From: Flavobacterium noncentrifugens
Lineage (GTDB): Bacteria > Bacteroidota > Bacteroidia > Flavobacteriales > Flavobacteriaceae
Direction of reading: 5' to 3'
Length of the DNA stretch: 64,000 bases
NCBI RefSeq assembly: GCF_900100375.1
Contig: NZ_FNEZ01000005.1
Coordinates: forward strand, 1-64,000
Shown in pieces: positions 44,496-51,769 of the stretch (its first letter is position 1; every line of letters begins with the position of its first letter). Below the pieces are notes generated by a model that did not search any database, had not been told where the DNA came from, and was given only the letters and a program-made list of their open reading frames with translations. Made by a program: the position numbers and the translations under genes.

Positions 44496-45731
44496 TTATG
44501 CGTCTAATTCGCCTGCAATCACGTTGAGGCTTGATAAAGTTGCGATGGCATCGGACAACATTTGCCCTTTGACCATTTCGTTGAAAGCCTGGTAATAAAT
44601 GAAACACGGCCTTCTGAAATGCAGTCTGTATGGCGTACGGCTTCCGTTGGTAACCAAATAAAATCCGAGTTCGCCGTTTCCGCCTTCAACTGGATGATAA
44701 ACCTCTGTGACCGGAACCGGAACTTCGCCCATTACGATCTTAAAGTGGTAAATCAAAGCTTCCATGTTGTGGTAGACTTCGTCTTTTGGCGGCAAATAAT
44801 AATCAGGAACATCCGCGTGATACGGACCTTCAGGCAGTTTTGCCAAAGCTTGTTTGATGATTTTTAAACTTTCCCAAACTTCTGCGTTGCGCACGCAAAA
44901 ACGGTCGTACGTATCGCCTGATTTTCCAACAGGAATATCAAATTCGAAATCCTCATAAGAAGAATACGGCTGCATCACGCGGATGTCATAATCGACTCCG
45001 GCGGCGCGCAGGTTTGGTCCTGTAAATCCGTAGCTGATCGCTTTTTCGGCTGAAATTGGTCCTACATCAATCGTACGGTCCATGAAAATCCTGTTTCTTG
45101 CGAGCAGATTTTCAAATTCCTGCCAGATTGGTGGAAATTCTTCAAGTAAAATGTTCAGTTTTTCGAATGCCAATGGACTCCAATCTCTTTCAAATCCACC
45201 GATTCTTCCCATGTTCGTCGTCAAACGAGCGCCACAGATTTCCTCGTAGATTTCGTAGATTTTTTCGCGGTATTGGAATACGTACAAAAATCCGGTTAAA
45301 GCGCCGGTGTCTACTCCAAGTACCGAGTTGCAGATGATGTGGTCGGCGATTCGCGCCAATTCCATGACGATAACCCTTAAGTATTGCGCCCTTTTCGGGA
45401 CTTCTATATTGAGTGCTTTTTCCAAAGTCATCCACCAGCCCATGTTGTTGATCGGCGACGAGCAGTAATTCATCCTGTCGGTCAATGGCGTGATTTGGTA
45501 AAAAGGCCTGTTTTCTGCAATTTTTTCGAAAGCACGGTGAATGTATCCCACAGTTCCTTCGCCTTCGACGATGCGTTCTCCGTCCATCAGTAGAATGTTC
45601 TGGAAAATGCCGTGTGTCGCCGGGTGTGTTGGGCCTAAATTCAGGATCGAAAGCTCACTTCCGTCTTCATTTTTGCGTTTTTCGATGATATCTGCGTATC
45701 GTAATTCCGGTGGTAATAATAAGTCTGACAT
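44496..45731 (-). CDS. nuoD: NADH-quinone oxidoreductase subunit D
   Basis: 411 residues, hydrogenase-like fold near the quinone site. Signatures include NLGPTHPATHG, VGYIHRAFEKIAENRPFYQ, and the C-terminal GGNGELGFYLV with PCFIYYQAFNEM. It is a separate gene, not fused to nuoC, which follows 20 bases upstream on the same strand. Confidence 0.97.
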   Translation of the reverse strand: MSDLLLPPELRYADIIEKRKNEDGSELSILNLGPTHPATHGIFQNILLMDGERIVEGEGTVGYIHRAFEKIAENRPFYQITPLTDRMNYCSSPINNMGWWMTLEKALNIEVPKRAQYLRVIVMELARIADHIICNSVLGVDTGALTGFLYVFQYREKIYEIYEEICGARLTTNMGRIGGFERDWSPLAFEKLNILLEEFPPIWQEFENLLARNRIFMDRTIDVGPISAEKAISYGFTGPNLRAAGVDYDIRVMQPYSSYEDFEFDIPVGKSGDTYDRFCVRNAEVWESLKIIKQALAKLPEGPYHADVPDYYLPPKDEVYHNMEALIYHFKIVMGEVPVPVTEVYHPVEGGNGELGFYLVTNGSRTPYRLHFRRPCFIYYQAFNEMVKGQMLSDAIATLSSLNVIAGELDA

Positions 45732-45751
45732 GGTTTTTATTTCAGGAATTA

Positions 45752-46273
45752 TTAGCGATTGTCTGTTGTTCGTCCGAAGAAACGGTCGTCTTTGTCGGTT
45801 CTTCCGCCGTCTTCAAGCGGGAATTCCTTACGCATCGGAAACGATGTCATTTCATCCATATTTAAAATTCTTTTCAATTGCGGATGGCCTTTGAAAATGA
45901 TTCCGTAGAAATCGTAAGTCTCGCGTTCCTGCCAATTGGCGCTTAGGAAAATGTTTGAAACCGTATCAATTGTTGGATTTTCAGCAGGTAAGAAACATTT
46001 GATTCTGATTCTAACATTATCAACCCAGTTGTGCATGTGATACACCACCGAAAATTGTCGGCTTGGATCGGCATCCGGGAAATGCATGCCGCACAAATCA
46101 GTAAGAAAATTGAAGCGTAAAGTCGCATCATCCCTTAAAAACGTCATCACTTTCGCAATTTGTTCTGAATCGACTTCAAAAGTCAGTATGTCGTGAATTT
46201 GCTGAAAATCGCTTACTGCCGATTCGAAATGATCGTTCAGGGAGCGTTGTATGGTAGTGGTTTCTAAAGCCAT
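45752..46273 (-). CDS. nuoC: NADH-quinone oxidoreductase subunit C
   Basis: 173 residues. The 30-kDa subunit family, with SVVYHMHNWVDNVRIRIKCFL, NWQERETYDFYGIIFKGHPQLKRILNMDE and FPMRKEFPLE. It helps hold the quinone-reducing module. It follows nuoB by four bases. Confidence 0.96.
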   Translation of the reverse strand: MALETTTIQRSLNDHFESAVSDFQQIHDILTFEVDSEQIAKVMTFLRDDATLRFNFLTDLCGMHFPDADPSRQFSVVYHMHNWVDNVRIRIKCFLPAENPTIDTVSNIFLSANWQERETYDFYGIIFKGHPQLKRILNMDEMTSFPMRKEFPLEDGGRTDKDDRFFGRTTDNR

Positions 46274-46277
46274 TTGA

Positions 46278-46829
46278 TTACTTGATATTATAAGAAGCCA
46301 ATAATTCTGTGTATTCGGGCGAACTTCTTCTTCTGACTGATTCAGATCTTACGAGATCCTGCAAACGCATGATGCCGTCGAGGATTTGCTCTGGTCTTGG
46401 CGGGCAACCCGGAACGTAAACGTCTACCGGAATGATCTTATCGATGCCCTGAAGCACAGAATACGTATCGAAAATCCCACCTGAACAAGCGCAGGCACCA
46501 ACGGAAATTACCCATCTTGGCTCGGCCATTTGTTCGTAAACCTGGCGCAAGATCGGGGCCATTTTTTTAGCGATGGTTCCCATAACGAGCAACATATCAG
46601 CCTGACGCGGAGAGAAACTCATCCGTTCAGATCCGAAACGTGCGACATCGTAATGCGAAGCCATAGTGGCCATAAATTCAATTCCGCAACAGGAAGTTGC
46701 AAAAGGCAAAGGCCAAAGCGAATTGGCACGCGCCATTCCGACAACATCGCTTAATTTGCCGGCAAAAAAACCTTCACCCTGAATTCCTTCGGGAGCCGGT
46801 GCGTTTGTTATTATTTTTGAATCGCTCAT
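46278..46829 (-). CDS. nuoB: NADH-quinone oxidoreductase subunit B
   Basis: 183 residues. Carries the terminal [4Fe-4S] cluster N2. Ligands appear in [13 protein letters not shown] (adjacent cysteines), [12 protein letters not shown] and [11 protein letters not shown]. The fold is that of the 20-kDa subunit. It lies 77 bases after nuoA, the gap being filled by a hairpin. Confidence 0.97.
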   Translation of the reverse strand: MSDSKIITNAPAPEGIQGEGFFAGKLSDVVGMARANSLWPLPFATSCCGIEFMATMASHYDVARFGSERMSFSPRQADMLLVMGTIAKKMAPILRQVYEQMAEPRWVISVGACACSGGIFDTYSVLQGIDKIIPVDVYVPGCPPRPEQILDGIMRLQDLVRSESVRRRSSPEYTELLASYNIK

Positions 46830-46836
46830 TTTGATT

Positions 46837-46904
46837 TAAGATTTTTGATTTACGAATTAAGATTTTACAGCATGCGTAAATCTTAATTCGTAAATCTTAA
46901 ATTG
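46837..46904. repeat. Hairpin element in the nuoA/nuoB gap
   Basis: A perfect 17-base inverted repeat, tttacgaattaagattt (46849-46865) with its complement at 46878-46894. Pairing can be extended outward if a short bulge is allowed. It takes up nearly all of the gap inside the operon. Confidence 0.75.
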
Positions 46905-46906
46905 CA

Positions 46907-47272
46907 TTACTCCCACTCGAGGCCTTTTTTCTTCATCACATAGAAGAATCCGACCAAGAGCAAAATCATAAAAATTCCCATTTTAAGCAAACCTTCAACG
47001 CCCATTTCGCGGAAATTGACTGCCCATGGATACATAAAAATCACTTCCACGTCAAACAATACAAAAAGAATTGCGACAAGGAAATATTTTACCGAAAACG
47101 GCATACGCGCATTCCCGACCGATTCAATTCCGCACTCGAAGTTTTTGTCTTTATTCGCAGATTTTCTTTTTGGGCCTAAAAAGCTGGATACTATGATGGT
47201 TCCAACGACAAATCCAACCGCTAAAAGCAGCTGCATCACAATCGGGAAATAATCGGTTTGTGTTGATTGCAT
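46907..47272 (-). CDS. nuoA: NADH-quinone oxidoreductase subunit A
   Basis: 121 residues, three membrane segments. Family motif FECGIESVGNARMPFSVKYFLVAILFVLFDVEVIFMYPWAV is intact, with the conserved acidic residues. First gene of the nuo operon; a good promoter lies 33 bases upstream. Confidence 0.96.
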   Translation of the reverse strand: MQSTQTDYFPIVMQLLLAVGFVVGTIIVSSFLGPKRKSANKDKNFECGIESVGNARMPFSVKYFLVAILFVLFDVEVIFMYPWAVNFREMGVEGLLKMGIFMILLLVGFFYVMKKKGLEWE

Positions 47273-47304
47273 AATTTAAGGAAAATTTACTTTAAACTCA
47301 ACTA

Positions 47305-47334
47305 CAAAGATAAGTTTCAATAATTAAATAGCAA
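47305..47334 (-). promoter_or_regulatory. Promoter of the nuo operon
   Basis: On the minus strand TTG (47334-47332), 19 bases, then TATCTTTG (47312-47305). This fits the Bacteroidota consensus exactly and lies 33 bases before the nuoA ATG. Confidence 0.75.
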
Positions 47335-47490
47335 TTAAAAAAAACGTTTTCATAGCAGCTACAACGTTGTAAATTACTAATTTTTATTGATTATAAATAG
47401 CAATAGAATCGACAGCCGATTTTAACAAACAGCCAATTTTGTTAAATAATTATCAACGATTGAAATGGAAATCTATTTTTTGTGCAAAAA

Positions 47491-47524
47491 AAAACGTCCC
47501 GAAATGAATCGGAACGTTTTTTAA
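47491..47524 (-). terminator. Terminator of the cold shock gene
   Basis: Stem aaaacgttccga / tcgggacgtttt on the minus strand (one G-U), 6-base loop, followed by a T run. Confidence 0.85.
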
Positions 47525-47559
47525 ACATTCAATAGGTAACAAAAATAATCTATATATTT

Positions 47560-47760
47560 TTAGTCTTCAAGTACTGCAACCTGAGCTGCTACTTTACCTT
47601 TTCTTCCTTCTTCTTCTTCGTAAGATACTCTGTCACCTTCGCGAAGTTCTTCCGCTCTGATTCCTGATGCATGAACGAAAATGTCTTTTCCTGTTTCTTC
47701 GTCTGTAATGAATCCGTAACCTTTAGACTCATTGAAAAATTTAACTGTACCTGTACGCAT
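47560..47760 (-). CDS. Cold shock protein, CspA family
   Basis: 66 residues from the ATG at 47760, which begins the usual MRTGTVKFFNESKGYGFI. It is a single OB-fold that binds single-stranded RNA and DNA; RNP1 (KGYGFI) and RNP2 (DIFVHAS) are intact. An upstream in-frame ATG (47793) would add 11 residues unlike the family, and it overlaps the -7 box, so it is rejected. A TACATTTG box lies 30 bases before the chosen ATG. The gene is monocistronic with its own terminator. The specific paralogue (cspA, cspC) cannot be told. Confidence 0.95.
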   Translation of the reverse strand: MRTGTVKFFNESKGYGFITDEETGKDIFVHASGIRAEELREGDRVSYEEEEGRKGKVAAQVAVLED

Positions 47761-47790
47761 TGTAATTGTAATAATTAATTTATAATGCGA

Positions 47791-47798
47791 CAAATGTA
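47791..47798 (-). promoter_or_regulatory. -7 box of the cold shock gene
   Basis: TACATTTG on the minus strand, fitting TAnnTTTG. No TTG at the usual -33 distance. Confidence 0.45.
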
Positions 47799-47873
47799 AT
47801 ATTATTTACAATACGAAATTAAATTTTGTTAAATAATTTCTAAAAAATATTGATTACCAGTTGTTTCGGAGAT

Positions 47874-48521
47874 TTATAACGTGAATTGCCAGTTCAAAAT
47901 CAGGTTCAGGCTGTTTGTTCTGGTTTCGATATTGGAAAAGCTGATATTGTCTGATAATCCGAGATTATCGCGTAATTCGATATTTAGTCTATTTGTTTGA
48001 TTTAATTTAACAACAACACCGGTGCCAAGATTTGCCCCAAAATCAACCGCTGTTATATCTTTATCATTAGCAGGTTGTTTTACGCCATCATGTTTTAACT
48101 GGCTGCCAAGAAAAAAAGCAGTGTAAATGCCGCCGTTGATGAAAAATCGTTTTTGTTTTCCGATGTAATATTTGATGTTTACCGGAACTGCTAAATAAGA
48201 GAACGTTTCTTTAATCTTAACGTTCCCAGTCGGGAATGAAGGATCATTAAAATCACGGAAATCCAGATAAATTACTGCAAAATCCCTATGAAAAGATTTG
48301 CGTTCGTAATTGATGTTCCCAATTACCGACCATTTATTGCTCAAAGGAATTTCAGCTGAAACACCAACCAAAAAGTCAGCACCATATTTAAATTCATCTG
48401 CATATTCATTTCCCCTGATGTTTGAATAAGTCGCGCCGGCATTCACTCCAAATGATGGTTTTTCCTGCGCAGCTACAGTGCCGGAAACCATTAAAAGCAA
48501 TCCAGCTATCAATTTGATCAT
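47874..48521 (-). CDS. Outer-membrane beta-barrel protein (porin/PorT-like)
   Basis: 215 residues from the ATG at 48521; a GTG three codons earlier (48530) is possible. Signal peptide MIKLIAGLLLMVSGTVAAQ. The mature part alternates hydrophobic and polar residues in strand pairs (FGVNAGATYSNIRG; YLAVPVNIKYYIGKQKRFFINGGIYTAFFLG; LNIELRDNLGLSD; LNLILNWQFTL) and ends in an aromatic/leucine-rich strand, as in eight-stranded OMP_b-brl_2 barrels. Function within the outer membrane is unknown. It follows aspS by only eight bases, so it is likely cotranscribed with it. Confidence 0.82.
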   Translation of the reverse strand: MIKLIAGLLLMVSGTVAAQEKPSFGVNAGATYSNIRGNEYADEFKYGADFLVGVSAEIPLSNKWSVIGNINYERKSFHRDFAVIYLDFRDFNDPSFPTGNVKIKETFSYLAVPVNIKYYIGKQKRFFINGGIYTAFFLGSQLKHDGVKQPANDKDITAVDFGANLGTGVVVKLNQTNRLNIELRDNLGLSDNISFSNIETRTNSLNLILNWQFTL

Positions 48522-48529
48522 AGATTTCA

Positions 48530-50278
48530 CTAGTTTCTTAATTTTATATGCAATTCTTCCAATTGTTTTTCATCAATTACTGAAGGCGCGTCGATCATTA
48601 CATCGCGACCCGAATTGTTCTTAGGGAATGCAATAAAATCACGGATCGTTTCCTGTCCGCCTAAAATCGCAACCAATCGGTCCAATCCAAATGCCAACCC
48701 ACCGTGCGGCGGCGCGCCAAACTGGAATGCGTCCATTAAAAATCCGAACTGGTTTTTTGCTTCTTCTTCGGTAAATCCTAAATATTTAAACATCAATTGC
48801 TGCGTCGCTTTGTCATGGATTCTGATTGATCCGCCGCCAATTTCATTTCCGTTTAGCACCATATCATAAGCGTTGGCACGTACTTTTCCGGGATCGGTTT
48901 CGAGCAGTTTCATATCTTCCGGTTTCGGAGATGTGAACGGATGGTGCATTGCGTGCCATCTGCCAGATTCTTCATCCAATTCCAATAATGGGAAATCCAC
49001 AACCCATAAAGGTGCAAATTCCGCCGGGTTTCTAAGTCCTAAACGTGTCGCCAATTCCATTCTCAAAGCGCTCAACTGCGTTCTCGTTTTATCAGCTGGG
49101 CCAGACAATACAAAGATCATATCGCCAGCTTTCGCGCCGGTGACTTCAGCCCATTTTGCCAAATCGTTCTGATCGTAAAATTTATCTACCGATGATTTGA
49201 ATGTACCGTCTTCGTTGCATTTCACGTAAACCATTCCGCTTGCGCCGATTTGTGGGCGTTTTACCCATTCGATAAGTGCGTCGATTTCCTTCCTTGTATA
49301 TTCCCCGCATTTCGGTGCTGCGATCGCAACAACCAATTCTGCTGAGTTGAAAACCGAAAATTCCTTGTGTTGCGCGACTGCGTTCAGTTCGCCAAATTCC
49401 ATCCCGAAACGAATGTCCGGTTTGTCATTTCCGTAGGTTTTCATTGCATGGTCATAGGTCATTCTTGGAAATTTATCGACTTCAATGCCTTTGATTTCTT
49501 TCAGCAAATGACGCGTCAAACCTTCAAAAACATTTAAAATATCTTCCTGTTCCACAAAAGCCATTTCACAATCGATCTGCGTAAATTCTGGTTGCCTGTC
49601 GGCACGTAAATCCTCATCGCGGAAACATTTCACGATCTGGAAATATTTGTCCATTCCGCCAACCATCAATAGTTGTTTGAAAGTCTGCGGAGATTGTGGC
49701 AACGCATAAAATTGTCCTTCATTCATTCGTGACGGAACGACGAAATCGCGCGCGCCTTCCGGAGTCGACTTGATTAAATAAGGGGTTTCGACTTCGCAAA
49801 AATCCAGATCGGATAAATATTTTCTGACTTCCATCGCCACTTTATGACGGAAAAGCAAGTTGTTTTTCACTGGATTTCTCCGGATATCAAGGTAGCGGTA
49901 TTTCATGCGAATGTCTTCGCCGCCGTCGGTTTCGTCTTCAATCGTAAAAGGCGGCGTTAAAGCTGCGTTCAGAATATTCAGTTCAGAAACCAAAATCTCA
50001 ATATCGCCGGTCGCCATGTTTCTATTCTTGGCTTCGCGTTCAATCACGGTTCCTTTTACCTGAATTACGAATTCGCGCCCAAGGGTTTTCGCTTTTTCAA
50101 AAACAGCTTTGTCGGTACGGCCTTCATCAAAAACCAATTGCGTAATGCCGTAGCGGTCGCGCAAATCGACCCAGTTCATAAAACCTTTATCGCGTGATTT
50201 CTGGACCCAGCCGGCCAGCGTAACTTCTGTATTGATGTTTGCGGATGTTAATTCGCCGCAATTGTGACTTCTGTACAT
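48530..50278 (-). CDS. aspS: Aspartyl-tRNA synthetase
   Basis: 582 residues, bacterial-type class II synthetase. An N-terminal OB-fold anticodon-binding domain (about 1-105, [32 protein letters not shown]) is followed by the catalytic core with motif 2 ([21 protein letters not shown]), the bacterial GAD insert (about 290-410) and motif 3 ([14 protein letters not shown]). It charges tRNA-Asp with aspartate. The ATG at 50278 is right for the family. The first eight codons are duplicated 107 bases upstream (50362-50385), creating a short out-competing reading frame in the leader. Confidence 0.97.
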   Translation of the reverse strand: MYRSHNCGELTSANINTEVTLAGWVQKSRDKGFMNWVDLRDRYGITQLVFDEGRTDKAVFEKAKTLGREFVIQVKGTVIEREAKNRNMATGDIEILVSELNILNAALTPPFTIEDETDGGEDIRMKYRYLDIRRNPVKNNLLFRHKVAMEVRKYLSDLDFCEVETPYLIKSTPEGARDFVVPSRMNEGQFYALPQSPQTFKQLLMVGGMDKYFQIVKCFRDEDLRADRQPEFTQIDCEMAFVEQEDILNVFEGLTRHLLKEIKGIEVDKFPRMTYDHAMKTYGNDKPDIRFGMEFGELNAVAQHKEFSVFNSAELVVAIAAPKCGEYTRKEIDALIEWVKRPQIGASGMVYVKCNEDGTFKSSVDKFYDQNDLAKWAEVTGAKAGDMIFVLSGPADKTRTQLSALRMELATRLGLRNPAEFAPLWVVDFPLLELDEESGRWHAMHHPFTSPKPEDMKLLETDPGKVRANAYDMVLNGNEIGGGSIRIHDKATQQLMFKYLGFTEEEAKNQFGFLMDAFQFGAPPHGGLAFGLDRLVAILGGQETIRDFIAFPKNNSGRDVMIDAPSVIDEKQLEELHIKLRN

Positions 50279-50290
50279 ATTAATTTATTG

Positions 50291-50361
50291 GTATTCGTTA
50301 TTTTTTGTTTCACTAGAAAAGTACCTGAAGCCCACTGGGCTTCCTCCTTTTAATTTCAAAT
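50291..50361. repeat. Element next to the aspS start, ACCTRAAGCCCRCTGG family, copy A
   Basis: Contains hairpin GAAGCCC-ACT-GGGCTTC (50327-50343) and ends CCTTTTAATTTCAAAT (50346-50361). The same start and end reappear at 50552-50649. It is flanked by a 24-base direct repeat (50255-50278 and 50362-50385), as if inserted into the beginning of aspS. Confidence 0.7.
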
Positions 50362-50385
50362 GCCGCAATTGTGACTTCTGTACAT
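50356..50385 (-). other. Nine-codon leader reading frame upstream of aspS
   Basis: Reads ATG...TGA for MYRSHNCGI. The first eight codons are identical to those of aspS because of the direct repeat. An AAGG motif and TAATG context precede it, and a TAAATTTG -7 box lies at 50405-50412 (minus strand). If translated, ribosomes would stop about 80 bases before the true aspS start. Confidence 0.55.
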
Positions 50386-50404
50386 TACCTTGTTTTTAGA
50401 AGCG

Positions 50405-50412
50405 CAAATTTA
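50405..50412 (-). promoter_or_regulatory. Possible -7 box for aspS
   Basis: TAAATTTG on the minus strand, upstream of both copies of the aspS start. No -33 TTG at the usual distance. Confidence 0.4.
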
Positions 50413-50454
50413 ATTCATAAATGTCAATAAAAGTTTAGTTTTTTTAATTTTTGT

Positions 50455-50514
50455 GGCGTTGCCTGCGGCCCGCGCTATCGGCTGCACACGGTGCCTGCCT
50501 CTATCGCTAACGCA
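50455..50514 (+). repeat. Dispersed palindromic element, copy 5 (diverged)
   Basis: GGCGTTGCCTGCGG...GCGCTATCGGCTGCA at the start and ATCGCTAACGC at the end match the heads and tails of the other copies; the centre is short. Confidence 0.5.
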
Positions 50515-50551
50515 GCATCACGATGAAGATCTCGAGTATAGAGAAAGTTTA

Positions 50552-50649
50552 ATATTCGCTTATAAAATTTTTTACCTAAAGCCCGCTGGTTAAACCAAAT
50601 GTCCACCGGACATTTTCCTCTTAATCTCAAATTCCTTTTAATTTCAAAT
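50552..50649. repeat. ACCTRAAGCCCRCTGG element, copy B
   Basis: Shares TATTCG, ACCTAAAGCCCGCTGG and CCTTTTAATTTCAAAT with copy A and has an extra inner hairpin AAATGTCC-ACC-GGACATTT (50597-50615). Confidence 0.65.
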
Positions 50650-50653
50650 CTTC

Positions 50654-50771
50654 GGCCGCGCTTTCCGCTGCAAATGAAATTCACTGACACCTACGAAAAT
50701 AAACATTAAGTGAAGTAATCTTTTTTCAGTGAAAAACCTCAAAAGGATTTGCGTTGCAATCGCTAACGCGG
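50654..50771 (+). repeat. Dispersed palindromic element, copy 6 (with longer centre)
   Basis: Head CGGCCGCGCTTTCCGCTGCAA, core ATCTTTTTTCA...CAAAAGGAT, tail GTTGCAATCGCTAACGCGG. Confidence 0.6.
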
Positions 50772-50802
50772 AAGTGGGTGGAATAAATGCTTGTTGTGAT
50801 TT

Positions 50803-50863
50803 AACCATTAAGCGATGAAGAGCCATGGAGACAACCTTAATGAATCTTAATGTCTTAATGGTT
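50803..50863. repeat. Palindromic AACCATTAAG...CTTAATGGTT element, copy 3
   Basis: 61 bases with perfect 10-base inverted ends; the interior shares GATGAAG and CCTTAATGAA/TCTTAATG segments with copy 2. Confidence 0.8.
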
Positions 50864-50950
50864 CTCATTTTCATTTAGATGCAATGTATCTAGACGAACT
50901 AATAAATTATATATTTACAAAGCAACTGAACCTTTCCTGCTAAATTCATC

Positions 50951-51022
50951 GTCTGCGTTAAGGATGCATCGCCAGTTCGCTAACGCTCGTGTCAGCGGAC
51001 AGCCTGGCTGAAGGCAACGCCC
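50951..51022 (-). repeat. Dispersed palindromic element, copy 7
   Basis: On the minus strand it starts GGGCGTTGCCTTCAGCCAGG and ends GCATCCTTAACGCAGAC, close to copy 2 at both ends. The remainder of 50386-51102 holds no gene. Confidence 0.6.
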
Positions 51023-51102
51023 AAATGCTGATCTTCAGTCAACTATAAATATAGTTCCAATGTTAAGTTTTCATGCAATGTTACCAAATTGTTATGTAAA
51101 AG

Positions 51103-51133
51103 TTTGTTTAATGTAAATAGTTGTATACATTTG
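51103..51133 (+). promoter_or_regulatory. Promoter of the MORN-repeat gene
   Basis: TTTG (51103-51106), 19 bases, TACATTTG (51126-51133), exact consensus, 36 bases before the ATG at 51170. Confidence 0.75.
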
Positions 51134-51169
51134 TTATGGAATTATTACCAACAATTAAAAACCTACACT

Positions 51170-51520
51170 ATGAAAAAGTTTATGATCATTGGAACACTGC
51201 TGGTTACTGGAATGATTGCAGCACAAAATATACAACAACCTAAATTGGAAGCTTTTGGCGAACTAGTAAAAGCGACTTATTATTTCGATAACGGACAAGT
51301 GCAGCAAACCGGATTTTTTAAAGACGGCAAGCTTGAAGGACAATGGGTGGCGTATGATGCTGTCGGGAATAAAAAATCGGTTGGCGAATACAACAAAGGC
51401 ATCAAAACCGGAAAATGGTTGTTTTGGAGCAACGCTGATTTGACAGAAGTGAATTATTCTTCAAATGCTGTGGAATCGGTGAAAAACTGGAAACAGGAAT
51501 CATTGGCGAACAGAAATTAA
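51170..51520 (+). CDS. Secreted MORN-repeat (YwqK-like) protein
   Basis: 116 residues from the ATG at 51170, which begins a signal peptide (MKKFMIIGTLLVTGMIAAQ). Three MORN-type repeats follow: ATYYFDNGQVQQTGFFKDGKLEGQWVAYD, GNKKSVGEYNKGIKTGKWLFW, and a partial one. MORN strands often form small sheets that bind other proteins or surfaces. Similar small proteins are widespread and highly expressed-looking in Flavobacteria, but their role is not known. The gene has a consensus promoter and its own terminator (51545-51575) and is monocistronic. Its upstream region is packed with repeats. Confidence 0.82.
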   Translation: MKKFMIIGTLLVTGMIAAQNIQQPKLEAFGELVKATYYFDNGQVQQTGFFKDGKLEGQWVAYDAVGNKKSVGEYNKGIKTGKWLFWSNADLTEVNYSSNAVESVKNWKQESLANRN

Positions 51521-51544
51521 TTCGAACCAATTTGATAAAATTAG

Positions 51545-51576
51545 AAAAGCTTCCTTAAAATTGGAGGCTTTTTTTA
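51545..51576 (+). terminator. Terminator of the MORN gene
   Basis: Stem aaaagcttcc / ggaggctttt (one G-U), 8-base loop, T run. Confidence 0.88.
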
Positions 51577-51716
51577 TGCTTTGAGTTTTAAAAGTTAGAT
51601 CCGATCCGAGCAATTAGCAAACCGGCAAAGCAATTGCACTAATTTTCAAAAATCTATCGGTAAAAAATTGTGGCAAAAAACTTTTTAAGCAGCAGTTCTT
51701 AAATTTCCATAACATT

Positions 51717-51752
51717 AAAAAAGCCCTTCCATTTAAAACAGAAGGGCTTTTT
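51717..51752 (-). terminator. Terminator of the RND efflux operon
   Basis: Stem aaagcccttc / gaagggcttt with an 11-base loop, 18 bases after the permease stop on the minus strand. Confidence 0.88.
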
Positions 51753-51769
51753 ACAAGATATTTTATTAT

